Positions 9,213 to 17,032 of a stretch of DNA of 64,000 nt are shown here, one piece after another. The DNA comes from Mycolicibacterium komossense (GTDB lineage Bacteria > Actinomycetota > Actinomycetes > Mycobacteriales > Mycobacteriaceae): contig NZ_JACKTY010000040.1 in the NCBI RefSeq assembly GCF_025822605.1, forward strand, positions 98,080 to 162,079, given 5' to 3'. Numbering within the stretch: position 1 is the stretch's first letter; each line of letters begins with the position of its first letter. The notes below the pieces were generated by a model. It saw only the letters and a program-made list of their open reading frames with translations. It was not told the origin of the DNA and searched no databases. The position numbers were made by a program, and so were the translations under genes.

Positions 9213-9265
9213 CATGTCAGCAGATACATGGTTATGGGATAACAGTGGTTGTTCAGACATTGAAC
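9213..9265. promoter_or_regulatory. Divergent control region with two inverted repeats
   Basis: The 103-bp gap between the regulator and the aldehyde dehydrogenase contains CATGT-N8-ACATG (9213-9230) and the tighter palindrome GTTCA-GACAT-TGAAC (9251-9265). The second ends 30 bp before the dehydrogenase ATG. It is well placed for an activator or repressor of the plus-strand operon and shares the GTTC/GAAC half-site with the repeats at 7325-7369. Confidence 0.4.
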
Positions 9266-9295
9266 GTCGCTGTGGGTGTGACGACACTCATAGCT

Positions 9296-10777
9296 ATGAC
9301 ACAGGTCGCCAACGGTGCCGAACTGCACGCACCCACCGAAACCCGGAGCATCATCAACCCCGCCACCGGTGCGGAAATCGCCGTCGTTCCCGAACTGGGT
9401 GCCGATGCCGTCGACGCCGCCGTGGCCGGCGCACTCACCGCCTTCGAAAGTGGCCCCTGGCCGGCGATGGTCCGCAGCGAGCGGGCGCGGCTGCTGCTGC
9501 GGATCGCAGACGCCATCGAAGGAGCGTCGGAAAAGCTGTACACGCTCGAAGCGCTCAACAACGGCAGGCCGATCACCGAAACCCGCGCCCAGCTGTCCCG
9601 GGTGCCCGAGTGGTTCCGCTACAACGCCGGCCTGCTGGCCGCCCAGCGCCAGGCGGTCCTGCCCGGCGACGGCCCCTACTTGACGTACCAGCAGCGGTTG
9701 CCGCTGGGCGTGTGCGGCATCATCACGCCGTTCAACCATCCGCTGCTGATCCTCGCGCGCAGCCTGTCCGCGGCACTGGCCAACGGCAACACCGTCGTCG
9801 TCAAGCCCTCCGAGATGACTCCGCTGACCACGCTCGCACTGCTCGACATCATGACCGAAGCCGGCCTGCCCGACGGTGTCGTCCACGTGGTCACCGGCGG
9901 CCGCGACGCCGGGATCCGACTCACCCAGCACCCGGACATCGCCAAGATCACCCTGACCGGCGGCACCGAGGCCGGCCGCGCCGCCGCGCTGGCCACTGCG
10001 GCCCGATTCGCCAGGGTGACAGCCGAACTCGGCGGTAAGACTCCGGTCGTCGTCTTCGACGATGTCGACCCCACCGCCGCCGCCGAGGGCGCCGCCTTCG
10101 CTGCATTCGTCGCCGCAGGCCAATCCTGTGTGGCCGGGTCCCGCTTCCTGGTGCAGCGCGGGATCTACGACGCCTTCGTCGCCGCGCTCACCGTTCGCGC
10201 CACCGCAATCCGGGTCGGTGACCCAACCCGGCCCGACACCCAGATGGGCCCTTTGATCAGCGCCCGCCAGCGCGACAAAGTACGCGATCTCATCGAGACC
10301 GGAGTCGCCGAAGGCGCGCGACTGGCCGCCGGCGGCGGGATTCCCGAACTCCCGGATACGTTGCAGGACGGCTTCTTTCTCGAGCCGACCGTCCTCGCCG
10401 ATGCCGATATGCAAATGACCGTTGCGCTGCAGGAGATCTTCGGCCCGGTCGCAGTCGTCATCCCGTTTGACGATGAACACGACGCCGTGCGGATGGCCAA
10501 CGACAACCGGTACGGCCTCGGCGCCGGCGTCTGGACCACCGATGTCGGCCGGGCGCACCGGGTGGCGTCCCGCATCGTCGCCGGGATGGTCTGGATCAAC
10601 GACCACCACCGGCTCGAGCCGTCGCTGCCGTGGGGCGGGGTGAAGGAATCCGGGATCGGTAAAGACGCCGGTACCGAGTCCTTCGACGACTTCTCGTGGA
10701 TCAAGACCATCGTCGTGCGCACGGCCGCCGAACCCGTCGACTGGTACGGCGGCGCGGGCCAAGGCCGACTGAACTGA
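9296..10777 (+). CDS. NAD(P)-dependent aldehyde dehydrogenase
   Basis: This 493-residue enzyme starts at the ATG at 9296 (MTQVANGAELHAP). It has the ALDH proton-acceptor Glu in VTAELGGKTP (about residue 245) and the catalytic Cys in AAGQSCVAGSR (about 278). The cofactor-binding TGGTEAGRAA precedes them, and the usual EEIFGPV-type motif appears as QEIFGPVAVV. It oxidises an aldehyde to a carboxylate. As first gene of a run with an MFS carrier, monooxygenase, cupin, amidohydrolase and OYE, it probably acts on a semialdehyde from ring cleavage. Confidence 0.94.
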   Translation: MTQVANGAELHAPTETRSIINPATGAEIAVVPELGADAVDAAVAGALTAFESGPWPAMVRSERARLLLRIADAIEGASEKLYTLEALNNGRPITETRAQLSRVPEWFRYNAGLLAAQRQAVLPGDGPYLTYQQRLPLGVCGIITPFNHPLLILARSLSAALANGNTVVVKPSEMTPLTTLALLDIMTEAGLPDGVVHVVTGGRDAGIRLTQHPDIAKITLTGGTEAGRAAALATAARFARVTAELGGKTPVVVFDDVDPTAAAEGAAFAAFVAAGQSCVAGSRFLVQRGIYDAFVAALTVRATAIRVGDPTRPDTQMGPLISARQRDKVRDLIETGVAEGARLAAGGGIPELPDTLQDGFFLEPTVLADADMQMTVALQEIFGPVAVVIPFDDEHDAVRMANDNRYGLGAGVWTTDVGRAHRVASRIVAGMVWINDHHRLEPSLPWGGVKESGIGKDAGTESFDDFSWIKTIVVRTAAEPVDWYGGAGQGRLN

Positions 10778-10803
10778 CCCAGTTGTCCAGAAAGGGATTT
10801 CGC

Positions 10804-12162
10804 ATGACACTCAGAACACCGGTCACCGGGGGCCGCACCGGCTGGCGCGGCGAGATCAGCCGGGTCCAGTGGCTCGTCCTGGCCGGCACCACCCTGGGCT
10901 GGGGGCTCGACGGCTTCGCCGGCAGCCTCTACACCCTGGTCCTCGGACCCGCGATGGGTGAACTGCTGCCCAACAGCGGCATACAGGCCGAGCCCGCGAC
11001 GATCGGCTTCTACGGCGGCCTGACGGTCGCGCTGTTCCTGATCGGCTGGGCTACCGGCGGAATCCTGTTCGGCGTACTCGCCGACTATTTCGGCCGCACC
11101 AGAGTGCTCTCCGTCGGCATCCTGACCTACGCGGTGTTCAGCGCACTCGCAGCCTTCGCCGACACGTGGTGGCAGCTGGGCATTCTGCGGTTCATCGCCG
11201 GCCTCGGCTCCGGTGTCGAAGCGCCCGTCGGCGCGGCGTTGATCGCCGAAACCTGGCGCAACCGGTTCCGGGCCAGGGCGGGCGGGATCATGATGTCGGG
11301 TTACGCCGCCGGTTTCTTCGCCGCGGCCGCGGTGTACGCCCTGCTCGGCAGCCACGGCTGGCGCATCATGCTGGCGCTGGCCGGCCTGCCCGCGCTGCTG
11401 GTCTGGTTCATCCGCCGCTACGTCCCCGAGCCACCCGAGATCGGCGCCCACATGGAGGCACGCCGGGAGCGGAAACGATTGGGCACCAGTGGCTCTCAAG
11501 ATCGCTTCGTCCTGCGGCGGCTGATCGAACCACCACTGCTTCGCCCGATGTTGGTCTGCACCGCACTGGCCACCGGCGCGCTGATCGCCTTCTGGAGCGT
11601 CACCACCTGGTACCCCCAGATCCTGCGCCAGATCACCGCAGGCGAACAACTCCCCCACGCCGTCGCCGATCACCGGGTGGCGATGGCCGCGATGCTGTTC
11701 AACGCGGGCGGCATCATCGGGTATGCCTCGTGGGGCTTCCTGGCCGACGCGATCGGCCGGCGCAAGTCCTTCCTGCTGAGCTTCGCGGTGTCCGCCGCCG
11801 CGATCGCCTGGACCTTCCCGTTCGATCGTGGCTATGCCGAATTCCTGATCGCCATGCCGTTCCTTGGCTTCGGGTTGTTCGGCGCGCTGTCGGGGACGTT
11901 CATCTACGCCCCGGAACTGTTTCCGCCCAGCGTCCGGGCCACCGCGCTGGCGGTCTGCAACAGCGTCGGCCGCTACGTGACCGCGATGGGGCCGCTGGCC
12001 GCCGCCGCAATCGCCACCTCGTGGTTCGACGGCAACCTCGGCCTGGCCACCGCGTCGATCGCGGCGCTCGGCCTGATCGCCGCCGTCGGGCTGGCCTTCG
12101 CCAAAGAGACCCGCGGTGAACCACTTCCGTCCGACCCCACCATCGAGAAGAGCCCCTCATGA
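10804..12162 (+). CDS. MFS transporter, aromatic-acid/metabolite:H+ symporter type
   Basis: The 452-residue protein has about 12 membrane segments and the MFS loop signature GVLADYFGRTR between segments 2 and 3. A related copy, ADAIGRRKS, sits in the second half. AAAGGGA precedes the ATG at 10804. It lies 26 bp behind the aldehyde dehydrogenase and overlaps the next gene by four bases. It resembles the AAHS and sugar/metabolite symporter group that imports aromatic acids. The cluster would then have two uptake systems, this one and the ABC transporter at 3813-7244. Confidence 0.92.
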   Translation: MTLRTPVTGGRTGWRGEISRVQWLVLAGTTLGWGLDGFAGSLYTLVLGPAMGELLPNSGIQAEPATIGFYGGLTVALFLIGWATGGILFGVLADYFGRTRVLSVGILTYAVFSALAAFADTWWQLGILRFIAGLGSGVEAPVGAALIAETWRNRFRARAGGIMMSGYAAGFFAAAAVYALLGSHGWRIMLALAGLPALLVWFIRRYVPEPPEIGAHMEARRERKRLGTSGSQDRFVLRRLIEPPLLRPMLVCTALATGALIAFWSVTTWYPQILRQITAGEQLPHAVADHRVAMAAMLFNAGGIIGYASWGFLADAIGRRKSFLLSFAVSAAAIAWTFPFDRGYAEFLIAMPFLGFGLFGALSGTFIYAPELFPPSVRATALAVCNSVGRYVTAMGPLAAAAIATSWFDGNLGLATASIAALGLIAAVGLAFAKETRGEPLPSDPTIEKSPS

Positions 12163-13349
12163 GCGACTACTCCCACGCCAGCGCGATCGTCGTCGGCGGT
12201 TCCATCGGCGGCCTGACCGCGGCACTGTTGTTGCGCGAGCTCGGATTCACCGTCGACGTCTACGAACGCACACCGAACGCACTCGACGGCCGGGGCAGCG
12301 GGATCGTCCTGCAACCCGATACCGTCCGTTGGTTCAGCGAGCGCAGCACCCAGGACCTCGCCGACCTCAGCACCTCCACCAAGTACGTCCAGTACCTCGA
12401 CCGGTCCGGTGATCTGGTCTACCGCGAGGAATGCACCTGGACCTACACCTCGTGGGGCACGTTCTATCGCGCACTGTTGGCCGATTTCGGGACCGAGCAC
12501 TACCACTACGGCGAATACGCCTGCGGTTTCAGCCAGGACGCCGACCGCGCCACGGTCCGGTTCGTCAGCGGCCGAACGGAATCCGCCGACCTGGTGGTAT
12601 TCGCCGACGGTGTGACGTCGGTGGTCCGAGAACGGTTCGACGCCGACGCCGGTCTGCGGTACGCCGGCTACATCGGCTGGCGCGGCACGTTCCCGCTGCG
12701 CGATCTCGATCCGGCCACCCAGGACATCCTGCACGATGCAATCACCTACGACGTCATCCCGAACTCCCACATCACCATGTACCCGATCCCCGGTGAAACC
12801 GGCCTCGAGCTGCAGGACCGGCTGATGAACTACGTCTGGTACCGCAATGTGCCCGCCGGGCCGGAGCTCACCGAGATGCTCATCGACAAGCGCGGCTTTC
12901 CCGGTGCGGTGTCCGTGCACCCCGGACAGGTCCAGGATCGCTATGTGGCCGAGATGAAGGCCGCCGCGGCCGAGTTGCTCGCTCCTGCGGTGGCCGAGGT
13001 GGTCACCGCGACCGAAAAGCCCTATCTACAGGTGCTGGCCGATGTCCGATCCTCGAAGATGGCGGTGGGCCGCGTCGCGTTGATCGGTGACGCCGCCTGC
13101 GCCGCCCGGCCGCACGCGGCGGCGGGGACGGCCAAGGCCGCCGCCGACGGCTGGGCGCTGGCCGCCGCACTGCAGGAGGCCGGCGGGGATATCGCGGCCG
13201 CCCTGACCAAATGGGAACCGGCGCAGTTGCAACTGAGCGATTCGCTGCTGCGGCGCGTCGTCGCGATGGGCGAGCGGTCCCAGTTCACCAACACCTGGAC
13301 ACCGGGTGATCCCGACCTCCGGTTCGGCCTGTACGGGCCAGGCCACTAG
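12159..13349 (+). CDS. FAD-dependent monooxygenase, 2,6-dihydroxypyridine 3-monooxygenase-like
   Basis: The 396-residue flavoprotein overlaps the MFS gene (ATGA). It has the N-terminal fold IVVGGSIGGLTAALLLRE, then GSGIVLQPDTV, YPIPGETG and the second FAD site VALIGDAACAARPHAAAG. The IVLQPD, YPIPG and RPHAAAGTAKA stretches match what I know of dihydroxypyridine 3-monooxygenase from nicotine-degrading Arthrobacter. It probably hydroxylates a hydroxylated N-heteroaromatic ring using NAD(P)H and O2. It is a clear paralogue of the gene at 2647-3816, so the pathway may use two successive or alternative ring hydroxylations. Confidence 0.9.
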   Translation: MSDYSHASAIVVGGSIGGLTAALLLRELGFTVDVYERTPNALDGRGSGIVLQPDTVRWFSERSTQDLADLSTSTKYVQYLDRSGDLVYREECTWTYTSWGTFYRALLADFGTEHYHYGEYACGFSQDADRATVRFVSGRTESADLVVFADGVTSVVRERFDADAGLRYAGYIGWRGTFPLRDLDPATQDILHDAITYDVIPNSHITMYPIPGETGLELQDRLMNYVWYRNVPAGPELTEMLIDKRGFPGAVSVHPGQVQDRYVAEMKAAAAELLAPAVAEVVTATEKPYLQVLADVRSSKMAVGRVALIGDAACAARPHAAAGTAKAAADGWALAAALQEAGGDIAAALTKWEPAQLQLSDSLLRRVVAMGERSQFTNTWTPGDPDLRFGLYGPGH

Positions 13350-13378
13350 TCAACCTCTCCGCACCGAAAGGAAACATC

Positions 13379-13828
13379 ATGACCGACAACAGCTTTCTGA
13401 CCGATCTTCCACTCGCAGGTGAACTGGTCGCCTCCGATTTCGAGACCTGGCCGGAGTGGCTCAAGACGGAGTTCGCCGAGCACGCCCACGACGGCGAGGT
13501 CGGCTCCCGGCTGCTCAGCGAGAATTCCCGGGTCAGGGTCTGGGAGATCCGGTTGGCTCCCGGCGAACGCTGGCACGCCCACCGCCATGTACTCGATTAC
13601 TTCTGGACCGCGATCAACGCCGGCAGCAGCCGTCAGCACACGCATGACGGTACCGTGCGTGAGGTGTCCTATCAGGCCGGCGAGACCCGCCACTTCCATT
13701 TCGGGCCAGGCGAATACCTGCTGCACGATATCGAGAACATCGGAGACAACGAGCTCGTCTTCACCACGGTGGAGCACCTCGACAGCCCGAACTCCCCCCT
13801 GCCGATCGACGGGAACCGAGCTTCGTGA
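13379..13828 (+). CDS. Cupin-fold protein, possible metal-dependent dioxygenase or isomerase
   Basis: A 149-residue single-domain protein. Its centre has cupin-like metal ligands: GERWHAHRHVLDY gives a His-x-His-x-x pattern after a Gly/Glu strand. The second strand contains ETRHFHFGPGEYLLHDIEN. A ribosome site GAAAGGAAAC precedes the ATG. It is coupled to the amidohydrolase (overlap GTGA). Small cupins in such operons can be ring-cleaving dioxygenases, but the exact reaction cannot be read from the sequence. Confidence 0.8.
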   Translation: MTDNSFLTDLPLAGELVASDFETWPEWLKTEFAEHAHDGEVGSRLLSENSRVRVWEIRLAPGERWHAHRHVLDYFWTAINAGSSRQHTHDGTVREVSYQAGETRHFHFGPGEYLLHDIENIGDNELVFTTVEHLDSPNSPLPIDGNRAS

Positions 13829-14805
13829 TCACCGAAAACCTCAATCCCGGCGTGATCGACGTGCACGCGCACTGGTTACCTCGGGAGCTGTTCGATCTTC
13901 CCGGCACGGGACCGCACGGCGTCATGCACGACCGCGACGGCGAGCTCTACCTGGGGGATATCCCGCTGTCGATCACCACCAGTTCGATGAGCGATGTGCC
14001 GGCGATCCTCGACGACATGCGCCGCGCCGACGTCGGGGTCCGGGTCCTCTCGGCGCCGCCGTTCGCATTTCCGCTGGAGTCCGGCACCGAGGCCGACTCG
14101 TATGTCGCGGAGTTCAATAGCGCCCTGAGCACGGTGGTGGCCGGCGCCGACGGCGCGCTGCTCGGGCTGGGGATGGTCACTCTGTCCGACCAGGCATCGG
14201 TCACCGCGCAGATGACGGCGCTGGCCGGGACCGAGGGGATCGCCGGCGTGGCGATACCACCGCTGGCCAACGGGCAGACCCTCGACGGACCGGCGTTACG
14301 CCATGTCCTCACCGAGGCCGCACGGCTCGACCTGGCGGTACTGGTGCACCCGATGCAACTCCCCCGCCCGGAATGGTCGCAGTACTACCTGACCAATCTC
14401 ATCGGCAACCCGGTCGAGTCGACGACGGCCATCGCCTCGCTGATACTGAGCGGTATCAAGGATTCCCTGCCAGGTCTGCGGATCTGCTTCGTACACGGTG
14501 GCGGTTGTGCGCCAGGACTTCTGGGGCGCTGGACCCACGGCTGGACCATGCGCAAGGATGTCCGGCGTGCCACCACCCGGCCACCGCAGGAAATATTCGC
14601 CGAACTGTATTTCGACACCGTCACCCACGGGTCGGATCAGCTCAAGCTGCTCTGCGAGGTGGCGGGCACAGGAAAGGTGGTCTGCGGCAGCGATTACCCG
14701 TTCGACATGGCCGAGACGGAACCCGCCCGCTTCGCCGTCGAACATGGTCCTGGCCGGGATGCGCTGATCGCTGCAGCTCGCGCTTACCTCGGGAAGGAAA
14801 GCTAG
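13825..14805 (+). CDS. Amidohydrolase-2 family (ACMSD-like) hydrolase or decarboxylase
   Basis: This 326-residue TIM-barrel protein starts at a GTG overlapping the cupin stop. Metal ligands are visible: HAHW near the N-terminus (IDVHAHW), the His in CFVHGGG and the Asp in CGSDYPFDM. The family includes aminocarboxymuconate-semialdehyde decarboxylase and resorcylate-type decarboxylases as well as hydrolases, all acting on products of aromatic breakdown. Here it probably decarboxylates or hydrolyses a ring-derived intermediate. A second, less similar member lies at 43760-44758. Confidence 0.88.
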   Translation: MITENLNPGVIDVHAHWLPRELFDLPGTGPHGVMHDRDGELYLGDIPLSITTSSMSDVPAILDDMRRADVGVRVLSAPPFAFPLESGTEADSYVAEFNSALSTVVAGADGALLGLGMVTLSDQASVTAQMTALAGTEGIAGVAIPPLANGQTLDGPALRHVLTEAARLDLAVLVHPMQLPRPEWSQYYLTNLIGNPVESTTAIASLILSGIKDSLPGLRICFVHGGGCAPGLLGRWTHGWTMRKDVRRATTRPPQEIFAELYFDTVTHGSDQLKLLCEVAGTGKVVCGSDYPFDMAETEPARFAVEHGPGRDALIAAARAYLGKES

Positions 14806-14807
14806 CG

Positions 14808-15887
14808 ATGGCACACCTGTTCACTCCGTTGACCCTGCGTGAGGTCACCTTCGCCCATCGCGCGTGGATGTCACCGATGATGCAGTTCGCGGCGGTACCC
14901 GATGGCGACGACGCCGGGTCGCCCACCGACTGGCACGTGCAGCACCTGGGTTCGCGGGCGGTCGCCGGCGCTGCCCTGGTGATGACCGAGGCCACCGCCG
15001 TCGACCCGGTCGGCCGCAGCAGTGTCTACGATCTGGGACTATGGAATGACCAGCAGGCAAACGCTTTTCGCCGGATCACCGAATTCATCGCCGGCCAGGG
15101 GTCGGTGCCGGGCATCCAGCTCGTGCACGCTGGCCGCAAGGGCTCGACGGGCCGGCCGTGGGCGGAAGCGGGCGACCGCTGGGCGACCGTCGGAGCCAGC
15201 GCGGTGCCGTTCGGCCGGTTACCCAGCCCGGTCGAGCTGAGCGCCACCGAAATCGCGGCCATCGTCGAATCCTTCGCCGAGTCGGCCCGGCTGGCTGCGG
15301 CAGCCGGCTTCAAGGTGCTCGAATTACACGGTGCGCATGGATATCTCATCCACCAGTTCCTCTCGCCGCACTCCAACACCCGCACGGATGCCTACGGCGG
15401 CTCGCAGGAGAACCGATTCCGGTTCGCCCTCGACGTCGTCACCGCCGTGCGCCGGAGCTGGCCGGCGGAGCTGCCGCTGTTCTTCCGTGTCTCGGCCACC
15501 GACTGGCTCGGCGGTGACACCGACGATGCCCGACCCGGCTGGACCGTCGACGACACGGTGGAACTGGCGGTGCGCCTGAAAACACTCGGAGTCGACTTGA
15601 TGGACGTCTCGACCGGCGGTTCCGCGCCCGACGCGAAGATTCCGGTCGGACCCGGTTACCAGGTCCCGTTCGCGGCGCGGGTCCGCAAGGAGGCCGAGAT
15701 CCCGACCGCTGCGGTCGGGATGATCACCGAACCCGACCAGGCCGAGGACATCATCGTCGGCGAACAGGCCGACGCGGTGTTCCTGGCCAGGGAACTGCTT
15801 CGCAACCCGTCGTGGTTCCGGCAGGCCGCCGACCACCTCGGCGCGACACTGCAGCACCCACCGCAGTACACCCGGGCATTCAGGTAG
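14808..15887 (+). CDS. NADH:flavin oxidoreductase, Old Yellow Enzyme (YqjM-like)
   Basis: The 359-residue FMN TIM barrel starts MAHLFTPLTLREVTF at 14808, after GGAAGGAAAG. The active-site helix LELHGAHGYLIHQFLSP is characteristic. The C-terminal FMN phosphate site contains AVGMITEPDQAED and DAVFLARELLRNP. The loop MSPMMQFAA has Met where YqjM carries its redox-tuning Cys. It would reduce an activated C=C bond, which fits reduction of an unsaturated ring or ring-opened product. It is the last gene of the operon. Confidence 0.92.
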   Translation: MAHLFTPLTLREVTFAHRAWMSPMMQFAAVPDGDDAGSPTDWHVQHLGSRAVAGAALVMTEATAVDPVGRSSVYDLGLWNDQQANAFRRITEFIAGQGSVPGIQLVHAGRKGSTGRPWAEAGDRWATVGASAVPFGRLPSPVELSATEIAAIVESFAESARLAAAAGFKVLELHGAHGYLIHQFLSPHSNTRTDAYGGSQENRFRFALDVVTAVRRSWPAELPLFFRVSATDWLGGDTDDARPGWTVDDTVELAVRLKTLGVDLMDVSTGGSAPDAKIPVGPGYQVPFAARVRKEAEIPTAAVGMITEPDQAEDIIVGEQADAVFLARELLRNPSWFRQAADHLGATLQHPPQYTRAFR

Positions 15888-15897
15888 CGTCTCCGCA

Positions 15898-16554
15898 ATG
15901 ACTGACCCGGTCCGGGTGGTGATCGCCGACGACGACGTCCTGCTTCGGGAAGGCCTGGCAAGCCTGCTCGGGCGATCCGGTTTCGAGGTCGTCGGGCAGG
16001 CCGGGGATGCCACCGAGCTGCTCGCCCTCGCCCGTGAACTGACCCCGCAAATGGTGGTGGTCGATATCCGGATGCCACCGGATCACAGCACCGAAGGCCT
16101 CGACGCCGCCAAGGTGATCAGGCAGGAACTGCCCGATATCGCCATCCTGGTGCTGTCGAGCCATATCGACGTCGATCACGCGATGGAACTGCTGGCCGGC
16201 GGCCGGTCCATCGGTTATCTCCTGAAGAATCGGGTCACCGACGTCACGGATTTCGTCGACACCCTGACGCGGATCGCAGGTGGTGCATCGGTGGTCGATC
16301 CAGCGCTGGTCCAGGAACTGGTCTCGGCCCGCAGGCGCGACGATCCGCTGGCGGCGCTGAGCACCCGCGAGAGCGAGGTCCTCACGCTGATGGCGGAAGG
16401 CCTGTCCAACGCGGGTATCGGCAAACGCATCTGGGTCACCGAAGGCACCGTCGAGAAGCATGTCCGCAGCATCCTGACGAAACTCAATCTCCCGGAGGCC
16501 GGCGACGATCACCGACGCGTCCGAGCGGTGATCATGTACCTCGAGAGCCGCTGA
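15898..16554 (+). CDS. Two-component response regulator, NarL/LuxR family
   Basis: The 218-residue regulator has a receiver domain (DDD acidic cluster at residues 11-13, phospho-acceptor Asp in VVVDIRMPP, Lys in YLLKNRV). A C-terminal LuxR-type HTH follows: LSTRESEVLTLMAEGLSNAG, then VTEGTVEKHVRSIL. It probably pairs with the histidine kinase at 17033-18880. A TAGCGT hexamer seven bases before the ATG and the lack of a ribosome site suggest a leaderless transcript. Its 3' end overlaps the convergent receiver gene by 23 bp. Confidence 0.93.
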   Translation: MTDPVRVVIADDDVLLREGLASLLGRSGFEVVGQAGDATELLALARELTPQMVVVDIRMPPDHSTEGLDAAKVIRQELPDIAILVLSSHIDVDHAMELLAGGRSIGYLLKNRVTDVTDFVDTLTRIAGGASVVDPALVQELVSARRRDDPLAALSTRESEVLTLMAEGLSNAGIGKRIWVTEGTVEKHVRSILTKLNLPEAGDDHRRVRAVIMYLESR

Positions 16555-16897
16555 CCAGAGCGCGGATCGCGTCAGGCGACAGCGCGAATTTGGGCAGGAA
16601 GCCCAACGCGGAACTGGCCGAGATCATGTCGACCAGATCGTCTTCATCGTGGGTCGAGATGAGGATGACCGGTGGAGCGGGCGTGCCGGCCAGGTGGAGT
16701 TCCTCCGCGACATCGAAACCGCTTTCAGCGCCGAGGTCGATATCCACCAGGGTCACATCGGGCCGCAGATCGCGAACGCAGTCCAACGCCTCCGCGGTGT
16801 TGCAGGCCATTCCGACCACCGAGATCCCCGCGCGCTCGAGCATGGTGCTCGCGGCGTCGCGGAACGCGGCGCTGTCATCGACGATCAGGCAGCGCAT
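16532..16897 (-). CDS. Single-domain response regulator (receiver only)
   Basis: A 121-residue CheY-like protein without output domain. It has the acidic pair DD near the N-terminus (MRCLIVDDSAAF), the phospho-acceptor in TLVDIDLGAESG, a Thr/Ser switch (LISTHDEDD) and Lys in GFLPKFAL. The ATG at 16897 has GAGGTG five bases upstream. It is convergent with the NarL-type regulator and divergent from the sensor kinase, so it may compete for phosphate or act through protein contacts. Confidence 0.9.
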   Translation of the reverse strand: MRCLIVDDSAAFRDAASTMLERAGISVVGMACNTAEALDCVRDLRPDVTLVDIDLGAESGFDVAEELHLAGTPAPPVILISTHDEDDLVDMISASSALGFLPKFALSPDAIRALVSGSRGT

Positions 16898-17032
16898 CGG
16901 AACACCTCGGAACTGAACACTCTTCGAGCTTGGCAGAGCGGCCAGGCCCTTGGCATTACCGCTAGCCGGAACTTTCCCCCGATTGGACGTGCGCCCGTGC
17001 CCCGAAGCCCCCGATCGCTCTACCATCAGCGC

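Noticed and set aside
9197..10810. 537-codon open frame antisense to the aldehyde dehydrogenase
   Set aside because: It mirrors the dehydrogenase exactly, has low-complexity Gly/Asp/Val composition from GC-rich third positions, and no recognisable domain. It is a shadow of the real gene.
10165..11673. 502-codon frame antisense to the dehydrogenase end and the MFS gene
   Set aside because: It crosses two real genes and contains only GC-biased composition; the plus-strand genes have clear motifs and ribosome sites.
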